5,531 bases of DNA from positions 1 through 5,531 of the forward strand of contig JAJYNT010000392.1 in the NCBI GenBank assembly GCA_021786215.1, in the 5' to 3' direction. Positions 1 through 5,531 of the stretch are shown here, one piece after another. The notes below the pieces were generated by a model. It did no database searches. It was not told the DNA's origin and saw only the letters and a list, made by a program, of their open reading frames with translations. This stretch comes from Chloroflexota bacterium. Its GTDB lineage: Bacteria > Chloroflexota > UBA6077. The translations under genes were made by a program, and so were the position numbers. How positions within the stretch are numbered: position 1 is the first letter of the stretch; every line of letters begins with the position of its first letter.

Positions 1-1
1 G

Positions 2-334
2 AAGGCCGTGACGGGAATGATGGTGCACGTGACGGACGACAACTCTCTGAGACTTGGGGTGGTGCCTGGCTACAAGATCGCCAGTAAGACCGGCACTGCA
101 GACCTTCCCACCCCCGAAGGGTATACCTCTGGGCTCACCTATGCCTCTCAGGTGGGCTTCGCTCCGGCCGATGATCCTAAGTTCGTCATGTTGGTCAGGT
201 TGGACTCGCCAAAAGCGATCTATGGCGGAACCACGGCGACGCCACTGTGGAAGCATATCGCGGAGAAACTGTTTAACTACATGCAGATACCCCCGACGGA
301 GCCGATCGACAAGAAGACTCCGGCGGCCCATTAG
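2..334 (+). CDS. ftsI: FtsI-type septal peptidoglycan transpeptidase (class B PBP), C-terminal 110 residues only
   Basis: This is the 3' end of a class B penicillin-binding protein; the frame is open from base 2 and the 5' part lies outside the window. The family cross-links peptide stems of septal peptidoglycan on the outer face of the membrane, paired with FtsW. Visible here is the third active-site motif, KTGTA (bases 86-100), preceded by PGYKIAS. It is followed by a GFAPADDPKFVMLVRLDSP block and the YGGTTATPLWKHIAEKL segment that closes the transpeptidase fold. The SxxK and SxN motifs must lie upstream and cannot be checked. The protein ends about 80 residues after KTG with a short hydrophilic tail (IPPTEPIDKKTPAAH), so it has no C-terminal PASTA domains of the SpoVD/PBP2x kind. 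Position directly before murF in a dcw cluster supports FtsI over an elongation PBP2. Confidence 0.93.
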   Translation, partial: KAVTGMMVHVTDDNSLRLGVVPGYKIASKTGTADLPTPEGYTSGLTYASQVGFAPADDPKFVMLVRLDSPKAIYGGTTATPLWKHIAEKLFNYMQIPPTEPIDKKTPAAH

Positions 335-354
335 ATAAAGACAGAACAGAAACC
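335..354 (+). other. ftsI-murF intergenic spacer without a recognisable Shine-Dalgarno
   Basis: These 20 bases separate the ftsI stop from the murF ATG. They are A-rich and contain a tandem pentamer ACAGA ACAGA (341-350). No GGAG-like ribosome binding site sits 5-10 bases before the ATG, unlike the mraY start further down. murE, which usually occupies this junction, is absent and has left no trace, because the spacer is too short to hold a gene remnant. Confidence 0.7.
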
Positions 355-1743
355 ATGTTGACAATCCAGGAAATTGCATCTGCGGTTGGTGGGTTGGTTG
401 TCGGGGAGCCGGTGGACGATCGTCCCCTTTCCACGGTGGTGGTGGACTCACGCCAGGTGAACCCCGGCGCGCTATTTGTGGCACTCAGGGGCCAGAAGCA
501 CGATGGGCATGACTTCGTTCTGGATGCGTTCGTCAAAGGCGCCAGGGCTGCCCTCGTTGAAAGGCTCCCGACCGAGGTGTCTGGCGCGGCATCAGTCTAT
601 CACCTTCCACTCATTCAGGTCAGCGACACCCTTTTGGCGTTGCAAACCTTGGCCCGCTACTGGCGGCAGCGGTTGGGTCTACCAGTGGTAGGCTTAACTG
701 GAAGTGTGGGCAAGACCACGACCAAAGAGGTTGTGTCGGCCCTGTTAGGGTTCCGGTTCCGGGTGCTGAAGAACGAGGGAAACCTGAATACCGAGGTGGG
801 GCTTCCCCTGACTTTGTTGAAGGCCACCCCAAGTCACCAGGTGATCGTCGTGGAGATGGGCATGCATGCTCTGGGGGAGATCAGAGCTCTCTCTCGTATT
901 GCCCTACCGGACGTCGGAGTGGTAACCAATGTGGGGCCAACCCATCTCGAGCGGCTGGGTACTGTTGAACGGATCGCCGAGGCAAAAGGCGAGCTGGTAG
1001 AGGAGTTGCCGGAGCGCGGGCTGGCAGTGCTGAACTACGACGACGAGCGGGTCAGGGCGATGGCTTCCCGTGCTTCGGCCAAAGTGTGCTATTTCGGGCT
1101 GGACCCTCGTGCCGGCTTCTGGGCCGACTCGGTCCAGAGTCGAGGGCTTCAGGGCATCGAGTTCGATCTTCGCCACGGTGGCAGGTGGGTCCACGTGAGG
1201 ATGCCCCTCATCGGTTTGCACAGCGTCCATGCCGCCCTCGCGGCCGCGGCGGTGGGCAATCACCTTGGCATGTCTCTAGAGGAGATCGCTGAGGGGCTGC
1301 ACCGGGTGTCGCCGTCCCTAAGGCTGATAGTTGAAGCAGGGCTGAACGGTTCGACCATTATAGATGACAGCTACAACGCCAGCCCCGCGTCAACACTGGC
1401 TGCATTGAACTTGCTGGCAGAGTTGGAGGGACGGAAGGTAGCGGTGTTGGGCGACATGCTGGAATTGGGCTCGTTTGCGGAAGAGGGACACCAAATTGTG
1501 GGCCGGCGAGCCGCGGATGTGGCCGACATCCTGATCGCGGTGGGCCCGCTGGGGACGGTAATCGGGCAAGAAGCTCTGGCGATCGGCAAGAGTGCGGAGT
1601 CGGTCTTCCTGGCTGACAGCAACGAGGAAGCCATCCGACAGCTTAAGGCTATCCTCCGTCCTGGAGACTGCGTTCTGGTGAAGGGGTCTCGGGGTATGCG
1701 GATGGAGGAGATTGTAGAGGCGCTTCGATGTCCTACTCCCTGA
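355..1743 (+). CDS. murF: UDP-N-acetylmuramoyl-tripeptide--D-alanyl-D-alanine ligase MurF
   Basis: MurF adds D-Ala-D-Ala to UDP-MurNAc-tripeptide using ATP, the last cytoplasmic step in making the pentapeptide precursor. The 462-residue length is normal. The N-terminal substrate domain shows DSR (31-33), GALFVALRG (38-46) and DGHDF (50-54). The ATPase domain has the P-loop TGSVGKTTTKE (115-125), KNEGNLNTEVGLP (139-151), VEMGM (166-170), TNVGPTHLERLG (191-202), AKGE (210-213, the lysine at the site carbamylated in some Mur ligases) and LNYDD (226-230). The C-terminal domain has the MurF-diagnostic DDSYNASP (337-344), GDMLELG (366-372) and VKGSRGMRMEEIV (442-454), which separate it from MurC, MurD and MurE. 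One oddity is GLHSVHAAL (287-295) where G-R-H-N-V-x-N-A-L is usual. The ATG at 355 places the N-terminal motifs correctly. The 3' end overlaps mraY by 16 bases. Confidence 0.97.
   Translation: MLTIQEIASAVGGLVVGEPVDDRPLSTVVVDSRQVNPGALFVALRGQKHDGHDFVLDAFVKGARAALVERLPTEVSGAASVYHLPLIQVSDTLLALQTLARYWRQRLGLPVVGLTGSVGKTTTKEVVSALLGFRFRVLKNEGNLNTEVGLPLTLLKATPSHQVIVVEMGMHALGEIRALSRIALPDVGVVTNVGPTHLERLGTVERIAEAKGELVEELPERGLAVLNYDDERVRAMASRASAKVCYFGLDPRAGFWADSVQSRGLQGIEFDLRHGGRWVHVRMPLIGLHSVHAALAAAAVGNHLGMSLEEIAEGLHRVSPSLRLIVEAGLNGSTIIDDSYNASPASTLAALNLLAELEGRKVAVLGDMLELGSFAEEGHQIVGRRAADVADILIAVGPLGTVIGQEALAIGKSAESVFLADSNEEAIRQLKAILRPGDCVLVKGSRGMRMEEIVEALRCPTP
1716..1720 (+). promoter_or_regulatory. Shine-Dalgarno of mraY, inside murF
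   Basis: AGAGG lies 7 bases before the mraY ATG at 1728, within the last codons of murF. A second, stronger-looking GGAGG at 1704-1708 is 19 bases away, too far for normal use. The overlap of 16 bases means ribosomes finishing murF pass over the mraY start, which fits translational coupling. Confidence 0.6.
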
Positions 1744-2684
1744 CCGTTGGGACACTCACCTTCCTGATAGCGGTCATCTGGGGCGGCCCTCTGATCCAGT
1801 ACCTCAAACGGCACCGGATCGGCAAGCAGATTCGGGTAGAGGGGCCTAGTTCTCACATCGTCAAGACCGGAACACCCACCATGGGCGGGATCCTGATCGT
1901 CGGATCGGTGTTGGCGGTCACCGTGGTAGCGAATCTGGTGAACCGCTACTCTATTCTGTTGCCGATAGCCGTTGTAGCTAGCTGCGCGACCGTGGGCGGA
2001 GTGGACGACATGATGAATCTCGTCGGTGGAACCCGGACGGGGCTCTCGGTTCGGACCAAGTTCGTTCTGCTGGGCGCTATCGGGCTGGTGGCCGGTTTGG
2101 TGCTCTATCGGTTCCTGGGCATGGACACCCTCTACTTTCCGCATGTGGGGGAATTCAAAGTGGGTATGTGGTTTGCCCTGGTGGCCGCGATAGCTGTGGC
2201 AGGCACTGCCCACGCGGTGAACCTCACGGATGGCCTGGATGGCCTGGCCGGAGGCACTGTAGCCATCGCCTTCGCCTGCTATGGCATCATCGCCTATTTG
2301 CAGCATCAAGCATATCTGGTGACCTTTTCGTTCACCGTGGTGGGGGCGACCCTGGCGTTTCTATGGTACAACGCCCACCCTGCTCAGGTGTTCATGGGGG
2401 ACGTAGGCTCGTTGACCTTGGGGGCGACCCTGGCGGTGGTGGCGCTGATGACCGGTCACGTGCTGCTTCTCCCGATCATCGGAGGGATCTTCGTGGTCGA
2501 AGCGCTCTCCGTCATGGCTCAGGTGGGCTACTTCAAGCTGACCGGCGGGAAGAGGCTGTTCAAGATGACCCCGATCCACCACCACTTCGAGCTGCTCGGG
2601 TGGTCGGAGACTCAGATAACCCAGCGGTTCTGGCTGATAGCGATGTTGTTGGGCATGGTGGGCATCGCGCTGGCGTTGATCTAG
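1728..2684 (+). CDS. mraY: Phospho-N-acetylmuramoyl-pentapeptide transferase MraY
   Basis: MraY is the integral membrane enzyme that transfers phospho-MurNAc-pentapeptide from UDP to undecaprenyl phosphate, giving lipid I on the inner leaflet. At 318 residues it is close to short-form family members, with about ten hydrophobic segments. Signature blocks appear in order: KTGTPTMGG (46-54), the catalytic aspartate pair GVDD (D93, D94), NLTDGLDGLAGG (165-176), FMGDVGSLTLG (222-232, D225 being the metal/catalytic aspartate), then GYFKLTGGKRLFKM (267-280) and TPIHHHFELLGW (281-292) with the histidine cluster H284-H286. The start gives the usual N-terminus, one membrane helix then IRVEGPSSH. One oddity is that the residue three after the DD pair, usually lysine (DDxxK), is N97. 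The following GL (105-106) and K111 align with the family, so the reading frame is intact. It follows murF with a 16-base overlap and precedes murD closely. Confidence 0.97.
   Translation: MSYSLTVGTLTFLIAVIWGGPLIQYLKRHRIGKQIRVEGPSSHIVKTGTPTMGGILIVGSVLAVTVVANLVNRYSILLPIAVVASCATVGGVDDMMNLVGGTRTGLSVRTKFVLLGAIGLVAGLVLYRFLGMDTLYFPHVGEFKVGMWFALVAAIAVAGTAHAVNLTDGLDGLAGGTVAIAFACYGIIAYLQHQAYLVTFSFTVVGATLAFLWYNAHPAQVFMGDVGSLTLGATLAVVALMTGHVLLLPIIGGIFVVEALSVMAQVGYFKLTGGKRLFKMTPIHHHFELLGWSETQITQRFWLIAMLLGMVGIALALI
2341..2435 (+). repeat. 17-bp perfect direct repeat within mraY
   Basis: TGGGGGCGACCCTGGCG occurs at 2341-2357 and again at 2419-2435. The copies are 78 bases apart, so they are in the same frame, and both encode Gly-Ala-Thr-Leu-Ala within neighbouring membrane helices either side of the FMGD loop. 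Protein similarity explains part of the match, but identity at all wobble positions goes beyond it. Confidence 0.75.
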
Positions 2685-2687
2685 GGA
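2683..2687 (+). promoter_or_regulatory. Weak Shine-Dalgarno for murD overlapping the mraY stop codon
   Basis: AGGGA spans the end of the mraY TAG. It sits 6 bases before the ATG at 2694 but directly abuts the ATG at 2688, so it favours the downstream start. The closeness of stop and start also allows reinitiation. Confidence 0.45.
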
Positions 2688-2693
2688 ATGGCT

Positions 2694-4085
2694 ATGAAGA
2701 CTCCAACTGAGACGGCCCGGGAGAGGTTTGCCGGAAAGAGAGTAGTGGTGGTGGGGCTCGCTCGCGAGGGCGTGTCCCTTGTCCGCTTCCTCGCGGGTGT
2801 CGGCGCCGCGGTTACCGCCAACGACCATGCCACCGCGGACAGTCTGGCCCCCGCTCTGGCTTTGCTTGACGAAGTTCCAGTGCGCTTCGTCCTGGGTGAG
2901 CACCCTGCCGAGCTGTTCACGAACTCGGATTTCGTTTTCGTCAGCCCTGGGGTTCCCCTGCAGATGTCTCCGCTGGTCGAGGCAGAAAAGCTCGGCGTTC
3001 CCATCTCCAGCGAGACACAGCTATTCTTCGAGTTATGCCCGGGAAGCATGGTGGGAATTACCGGCAGCAGCGGGAAGACTACCACCACGACCTTGGTGGG
3101 GGAGATGTTGCGAACCGCCGGGTTCCCGACGCACGTCGGCGGCAATATAGGGGTTCCGCTGTTGGAGCGATTGGACCAGATTGGCCCGGAGGAGTGGGTG
3201 GTGCTGGAGATGAGTAGCTTCCAGCTGGAGCGGCTGCCCTACAGTCCCCGAATCGCCACGATTCTTAACATAACGCCGAATCACCTGGACCGCCACAGCG
3301 ACATGGAGAGCTACGTGACTGCCAAGGCGAACATCCTCCGCCATCAGCGTCCGGGTGATCGCGCGGTGCTCAATGCCGACGACGTCGTGACTGCCGGCCT
3401 GTCAACGGTGGAGCCTCCCATCTGGTTTAGCTTGGAGCACCCGGTGGACGGAAGCTACCTGGAAGGAGATCGGATAGTGCTGGGTGGTGGGGTTACCGCG
3501 ACGACGGTGTGCCGAGTGACGGATGTCCGGTTGCGGGGCCGGCACAACCTGTCGAACGTTGTGGCGGCGGTGGCTGTGGCCTCGGCGGCGGGCGTGCCAA
3601 CAGGGGCGATGGCGGCGGTCATTTCGCGGTTTCGGGGTGTGCCTCACCGGCTGGAGATAGTGTCGGAGATCAACGGGGTCACCTACTGCAACGACTCCAT
3701 CGCCACGGCGCCCGAGCGATCGATGGCTAGTATTCGCTCCTTTGATGAACCGGTGATCCTGATAGCTGGTGGTCGGGACAAGCACCTGCCGATGGACGAG
3801 TGGGCCGAGTTGATCCGTCGTCGGGTAAGGGCGCTGGTATTGTTGGGAGAGAGCAGCGACTTGATCGAGCGGGCGGTGCTGGCTGCACCTGGCCCTGCTG
3901 CTCCCCCCATCTACAGAGCTGGATCTATGGAAGAGGCAGTGGGGCTAGCCAGTCGAGTTGCGCTGCCTGGCGACGTGGTACTTCTCGCTCCTGGTGGAAC
4001 CAGTTTCGACATGTTCAAGGATTTCGAGGAGCGCGGGGAGCGCTTCGTGGGACTCGTTCGAGAGTTGGAAGACCAACGACATTGA
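2694..4085 (+). CDS. murD: UDP-N-acetylmuramoylalanine--D-glutamate ligase MurD
   Basis: MurD couples D-glutamate to UDP-MurNAc-L-alanine with ATP in the cytoplasm. From the ATG at 2694 it has 463 residues, typical of the family; an ATG at 2688 would add two residues, but 2694 has the better-spaced ribosome site. The N-terminal Rossmann-like domain begins RVVVVGLAREGVS, with VSPGVP at 83-88. The ATPase domain has TGSSGKTTT (123-131), GGNIGVPLL (149-157), LEMSSFQLE (171-179), NHLDRH (196-201), AKANI with K211 (the equivalent of the carbamylated lysine) and NADD (227-230), then GRHNLSN (282-288). The C-terminal domain has GVPHRLE (315-321), NDSIATAPERS (333-343), GGRDKH (359-364) and APGGTSFD (432-439). 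LEMSSFQLE and the NDS block distinguish MurD from MurC and MurF. Two C-terminal motifs differ from the E. coli-type forms NDSKATN and SPACAS, which may be lineage-specific. A mini-ORF begins on its stop codon. Confidence 0.97.
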   Translation: MKTPTETARERFAGKRVVVVGLAREGVSLVRFLAGVGAAVTANDHATADSLAPALALLDEVPVRFVLGEHPAELFTNSDFVFVSPGVPLQMSPLVEAEKLGVPISSETQLFFELCPGSMVGITGSSGKTTTTTLVGEMLRTAGFPTHVGGNIGVPLLERLDQIGPEEWVVLEMSSFQLERLPYSPRIATILNITPNHLDRHSDMESYVTAKANILRHQRPGDRAVLNADDVVTAGLSTVEPPIWFSLEHPVDGSYLEGDRIVLGGGVTATTVCRVTDVRLRGRHNLSNVVAAVAVASAAGVPTGAMAAVISRFRGVPHRLEIVSEINGVTYCNDSIATAPERSMASIRSFDEPVILIAGGRDKHLPMDEWAELIRRRVRALVLLGESSDLIERAVLAAPGPAAPPIYRAGSMEEAVGLASRVALPGDVVLLAPGGTSFDMFKDFEERGERFVGLVRELEDQRH

Positions 4086-4111
4086 TGCCCGAGGGGAAGA
4101 GCAGCAGATGA
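4085..4111 (+). other. 8-codon mini-ORF bridging the murD stop and the ftsW start
   Basis: An ATG at 4085 shares its A with the murD TGA (TGATG). It reads MPEGKSSR and stops at a TGA (4109-4111) that overlaps the ftsW ATG as ATGA. Terminating murD ribosomes could restart here and be delivered onto the ftsW start. No Shine-Dalgarno is well placed for it (GGAAG at 4067-4071 is 13 bases away), so a coding or coupling role is inference. It may be a chance product of a short spacer. Confidence 0.3.
4093..4101 (+). promoter_or_regulatory. Probable purine-rich ribosome binding site of ftsW
   Basis: GGGGAAGAG ends 6 bases before the ftsW ATG at 4108. It is the only purine-rich stretch in the murD-ftsW spacer and supports 4108 over in-frame starts inside murD. 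Confidence 0.5.
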
Positions 4112-5352
4112 GTGCCAGGGCCAATCCCAAGCCGACACCAGATATCGCCCTGCTGGTGGTTACCGTCATTCTTCTGGTGATTGGTGTCGAGATGGTGTAT
4201 AGCGCCAGCTTCGTGGTCGCGCAGAAGGAGTATGGCGATTCCACCTATTTTCTCAGCAAGCAAGTGATATGGGCTCTGGTGGGTACAGCGCTCATGGCAG
4301 CGGCAGCGCTGGTAGATTATCACCAGTTGGAGCGGTTGTCGGTGCCGATGATGGTTGTGGCGGTAGTGGCCATGGTCTTGGTGCTGATACCGGGGGTTGG
4401 AGTGGGCAACTACGGAGCCACTCGATGGCTCCGTATCGGGCCACTTCCTCAGATTCAGCCCAGTGAATTCGCCAAGCTCGCGCTGATCGTTTACATGTCG
4501 GCCTGGTTGGCCCGCAAAGGCAAGAGGGTGAAAGAGCTCACCTATGGTTTTGTGCCCTTTGCCCTACTGCTGGTCACCGTGACGGCGCTTATCATGGCGC
4601 AGCCGGATATGGGCACCTCATTCGTGGTGGTGGCCACAGCTGGCTGTCTCTTCTTTGTAGCGGGGGCCAACCTGCTTCATTTTCTGGTGGCTGCCGCGGG
4701 TGGTGTGATTGGTTTTGTCTATCTCATCGTGCATTCAGGCTATCGCTCCGCTCGCATCCAGGCCTTTCTCAATCCGTGGGCGGATCCAAGGGACACGGGG
4801 TGGCACACTATTCAGACCCTTATTGCTCTCGGATCCGGTGGCATCACGGGACTGGGCCTCGGCGCCAGCCGGCAGAAGTTCTTCTACGTGCCCAACGCTC
4901 ACACCGATGCCATCTTCGCCATCATTGGCGAGGAGTTGGGGCTAATCGGAGCTACCTCGGTAATATTGCTGTTTGCTCTGCTTGCATGGCGGGGATTCGT
5001 TATAGCCTTCAAGGCTCCCGATCGTTTCGGAAGGCTGTTGGCCACCGGGGTGACCTGCATGATCTTGGTCCAGGCTGTCACCAACATCGCCGTCGTGACC
5101 AACACGATCCCGTATACCGGTGTTACGCTGCCTTTCATCAGTTTCGGGGGCTCATCGCTCGCCGTGTGTTTGGCAGGGGTGGGACTCCTTCTGGGAGTGT
5201 CCCGGCACGACCGCCTGGTGCCTTCCAATGGAGGCGAACGGAAGGAGGTCGTGGTGAAGATGTTTCAGCGGAAGCCTTCTCGACCGCGCCTAGCCGCCTC
5301 CGGGTTGAATCTGGCGCCAAAGAGGAGTAGCCGTTCTCGTCGGGGGATCTGA
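4108..5352 (+). CDS. ftsW: FtsW, septal peptidoglycan glycosyltransferase (SEDS family)
   Basis: FtsW is a polytopic membrane enzyme that polymerises lipid II into glycan strands at the division site, together with FtsI. The frame stays open back to 3958 inside murD, but the 414-residue product from 4108 starts as the family does: a short polar N-terminus (MSARANPKPTPD), then helix 1 ending in VEMVYSAS. SEDS hallmarks are GATRWLRIG (103-111) with W107, IQPSEFAKLA (116-125), QPDMGTSF (165-172), GWHTIQTLIALGSGG (231-245), HTDAIFAIIGEELG (265-278) with D267, the position of the essential aspartate in SEDS proteins, and PYTGVTLPFISFGGSSL (335-351). The last carries SFGG where SYGG is common. A basic cytoplasmic tail of about 30 residues (RKPSRPR, APKRSSRSRRG) follows the last helix. 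RodA is the main alternative; dcw context favours FtsW. A strong hairpin overlies the W107 codons. Confidence 0.96.
   Translation: MSARANPKPTPDIALLVVTVILLVIGVEMVYSASFVVAQKEYGDSTYFLSKQVIWALVGTALMAAAALVDYHQLERLSVPMMVVAVVAMVLVLIPGVGVGNYGATRWLRIGPLPQIQPSEFAKLALIVYMSAWLARKGKRVKELTYGFVPFALLLVTVTALIMAQPDMGTSFVVVATAGCLFFVAGANLLHFLVAAAGGVIGFVYLIVHSGYRSARIQAFLNPWADPRDTGWHTIQTLIALGSGGITGLGLGASRQKFFYVPNAHTDAIFAIIGEELGLIGATSVILLFALLAWRGFVIAFKAPDRFGRLLATGVTCMILVQAVTNIAVVTNTIPYTGVTLPFISFGGSSLAVCLAGVGLLLGVSRHDRLVPSNGGERKEVVVKMFQRKPSRPRLAASGLNLAPKRSSRSRRGI
4411..4435 (+). repeat. Perfect inverted repeat (10-bp stem, 5-base loop) inside ftsW
   Basis: TACGGAGCCA (4411-4420) and TGGCTCCGTA (4426-4435) are exact reverse complements, separated by the loop CTCGA. 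The hairpin covers the codons for Y102 to R109 of FtsW, including catalytic-region residue W107. No T-run follows, so it is not a standard intrinsic terminator. Confidence 0.8.
5342..5347 (+). promoter_or_regulatory. Possible Shine-Dalgarno of murC within the ftsW 3' end
   Basis: GGGGGA lies 8 bases before the murC ATG at 5356 and 11 before the adjacent ATG at 5359, favouring 5356. The match to the consensus is imperfect. Confidence 0.4.
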
Positions 5353-5355
5353 TCT

Positions 5356-5531
5356 ATGATGTTGAGCCAACCGACTCGAGACTCGAAACTGCTTGCCGTT
5401 GCGAAGACGGTTCACTTTGTCGGGATCGGAGGGATCGGGATGAGCGCCCTGGCGGAGTTGCTGCTGGGCCGGGGTAAGCTGGTCACGGGGTCCGATGTGA
5501 GATCCTCTCCTATTGTGGAGCGGCTTGAGGG
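5356..5531 (+). CDS. murC: UDP-N-acetylmuramate--L-alanine ligase MurC, N-terminal 58 residues only
   Basis: This is the start of MurC, which adds L-alanine to UDP-MurNAc, the first amino acid step of the peptide stem. The frame opens [18 protein letters not shown] and then shows the MurC N-terminal nucleotide-binding loop [19 protein letters not shown] (about residues 20-38), followed by [19 protein letters not shown]. The [11 protein letters not shown] block followed by a GSD motif is characteristic of MurC. The ATPase P-loop and C-terminal domain lie beyond the window, so integrity cannot be judged, and a MurC fusion (for example to MurB or Ddl) cannot be excluded. It starts 3 bases after the ftsW stop; ATG codons at 5356 and 5359 are both possible. 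murG, usually between ftsW and murC, is not here. Confidence 0.93.
   Translation, partial: MMLSQPTRDSKLLAVAKTVHFVGIGGIGMSALAELLLGRGKLVTGSDVRSSPIVERLE

Noticed and set aside
1239..1248. 10-base palindrome CGCGGCCGCG in murF
   Set aside because: It is explained by a run of alanine codons in GC-rich DNA; there is no loop or regulatory context.
2228..2245. Tandem 9-mer GGATGGCCT x2 in mraY
   Set aside because: It encodes the conserved DGLDGLAGG motif, so the repeat is explained by the protein.
1371..2309. Long open frame of 312 codons on the - strand across the murF-mraY junction
   Set aside because: It lies antisense to two clearly conserved genes. Its product is low-complexity and His/Arg/Ser-rich with no recognisable domain, as expected for a shadow frame in GC-rich DNA.
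2168..2710. 180-codon + strand frame inside mraY
   Set aside because: It is an out-of-frame reading of mraY, rich in Gly, Arg and Asp, with no family motifs.
3958..4107. Possible 50-residue N-terminal extension of FtsW starting inside murD
   Set aside because: The extension is not hydrophobic or conserved and overlaps the essential murD C-terminus. The ATG at 4108 gives a standard FtsW N-terminus and has a purine-rich site upstream.
5181..5203. Imperfect hairpin near the ftsW 3' end (GGGACTCC / GGAGTGTCCC)
   Set aside because: The stem has a bulge, no T-run follows and the coding frame continues through it, so it is not a credible terminator.
5346..5355. Tandem GATCT GATCT just before the murC start
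   Set aside because: It is a two-copy pentamer that includes the ftsW stop; too short to distinguish from chance.

Overview
This window is a densely packed stretch of a division and cell wall (dcw) cluster from a peptidoglycan-making bacterium. All genes lie on the + strand, in the order ftsI (3' end only), murF, mraY, murD, ftsW, murC (5' end only). The DNA is moderately GC-rich and base use looks even throughout. There is no sign of a mobile element, RNA gene, CRISPR array or foreign insertion. The exact lineage cannot be fixed from the sequence. Some MurD and MurF motif variants (NDSIATAPERS, GGRDKHLP, APGGTSFD, GLHSVHAAL) recall Chloroflexota-type proteins, but that is memory-based inference at low confidence.

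Layout: ftsI ends at 334. A 20-base gap without a clear Shine-Dalgarno leads to murF (355-1743). murF overlaps mraY (1728-2684) by 16 bases. murD (start at 2694, or possibly 2688) begins within 10 bases of the mraY stop and ends at 4085. A 22-base spacer precedes ftsW (4108-5352), and this spacer holds an 8-codon mini-ORF that touches the murD stop at one end and the ftsW start at the other. murC starts 3 bases after the ftsW stop and runs off the window. No terminator or convincing internal promoter is visible, so the genes are probably one operon with coupled translation. No stretch of 300 bases lacks a gene.

How the genes work together: MurC, MurD and MurF are ATP-dependent amino acid ligases of one superfamily. 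They add L-Ala, D-Glu and D-Ala-D-Ala to build UDP-MurNAc-pentapeptide in the cytoplasm. MraY moves phospho-MurNAc-pentapeptide onto undecaprenyl phosphate to make lipid I. FtsW polymerises lipid II into glycan strands at the septum, and its partner FtsI cross-links them. Two steps are missing from their usual places: MurE (third residue), normally between ftsI and murF, and MurG (lipid I to lipid II), normally between ftsW and murC.

This is largely an ordinary core region. The points worth a second look are the missing murE and murG, the murD-ftsW mini-ORF relay, a perfect 10-bp stem hairpin exactly over the FtsW catalytic GATRWLR codons, a lysine-to-asparagine change beside the MraY DD motif, and variant nucleotide/substrate motifs in MurF and MurD.
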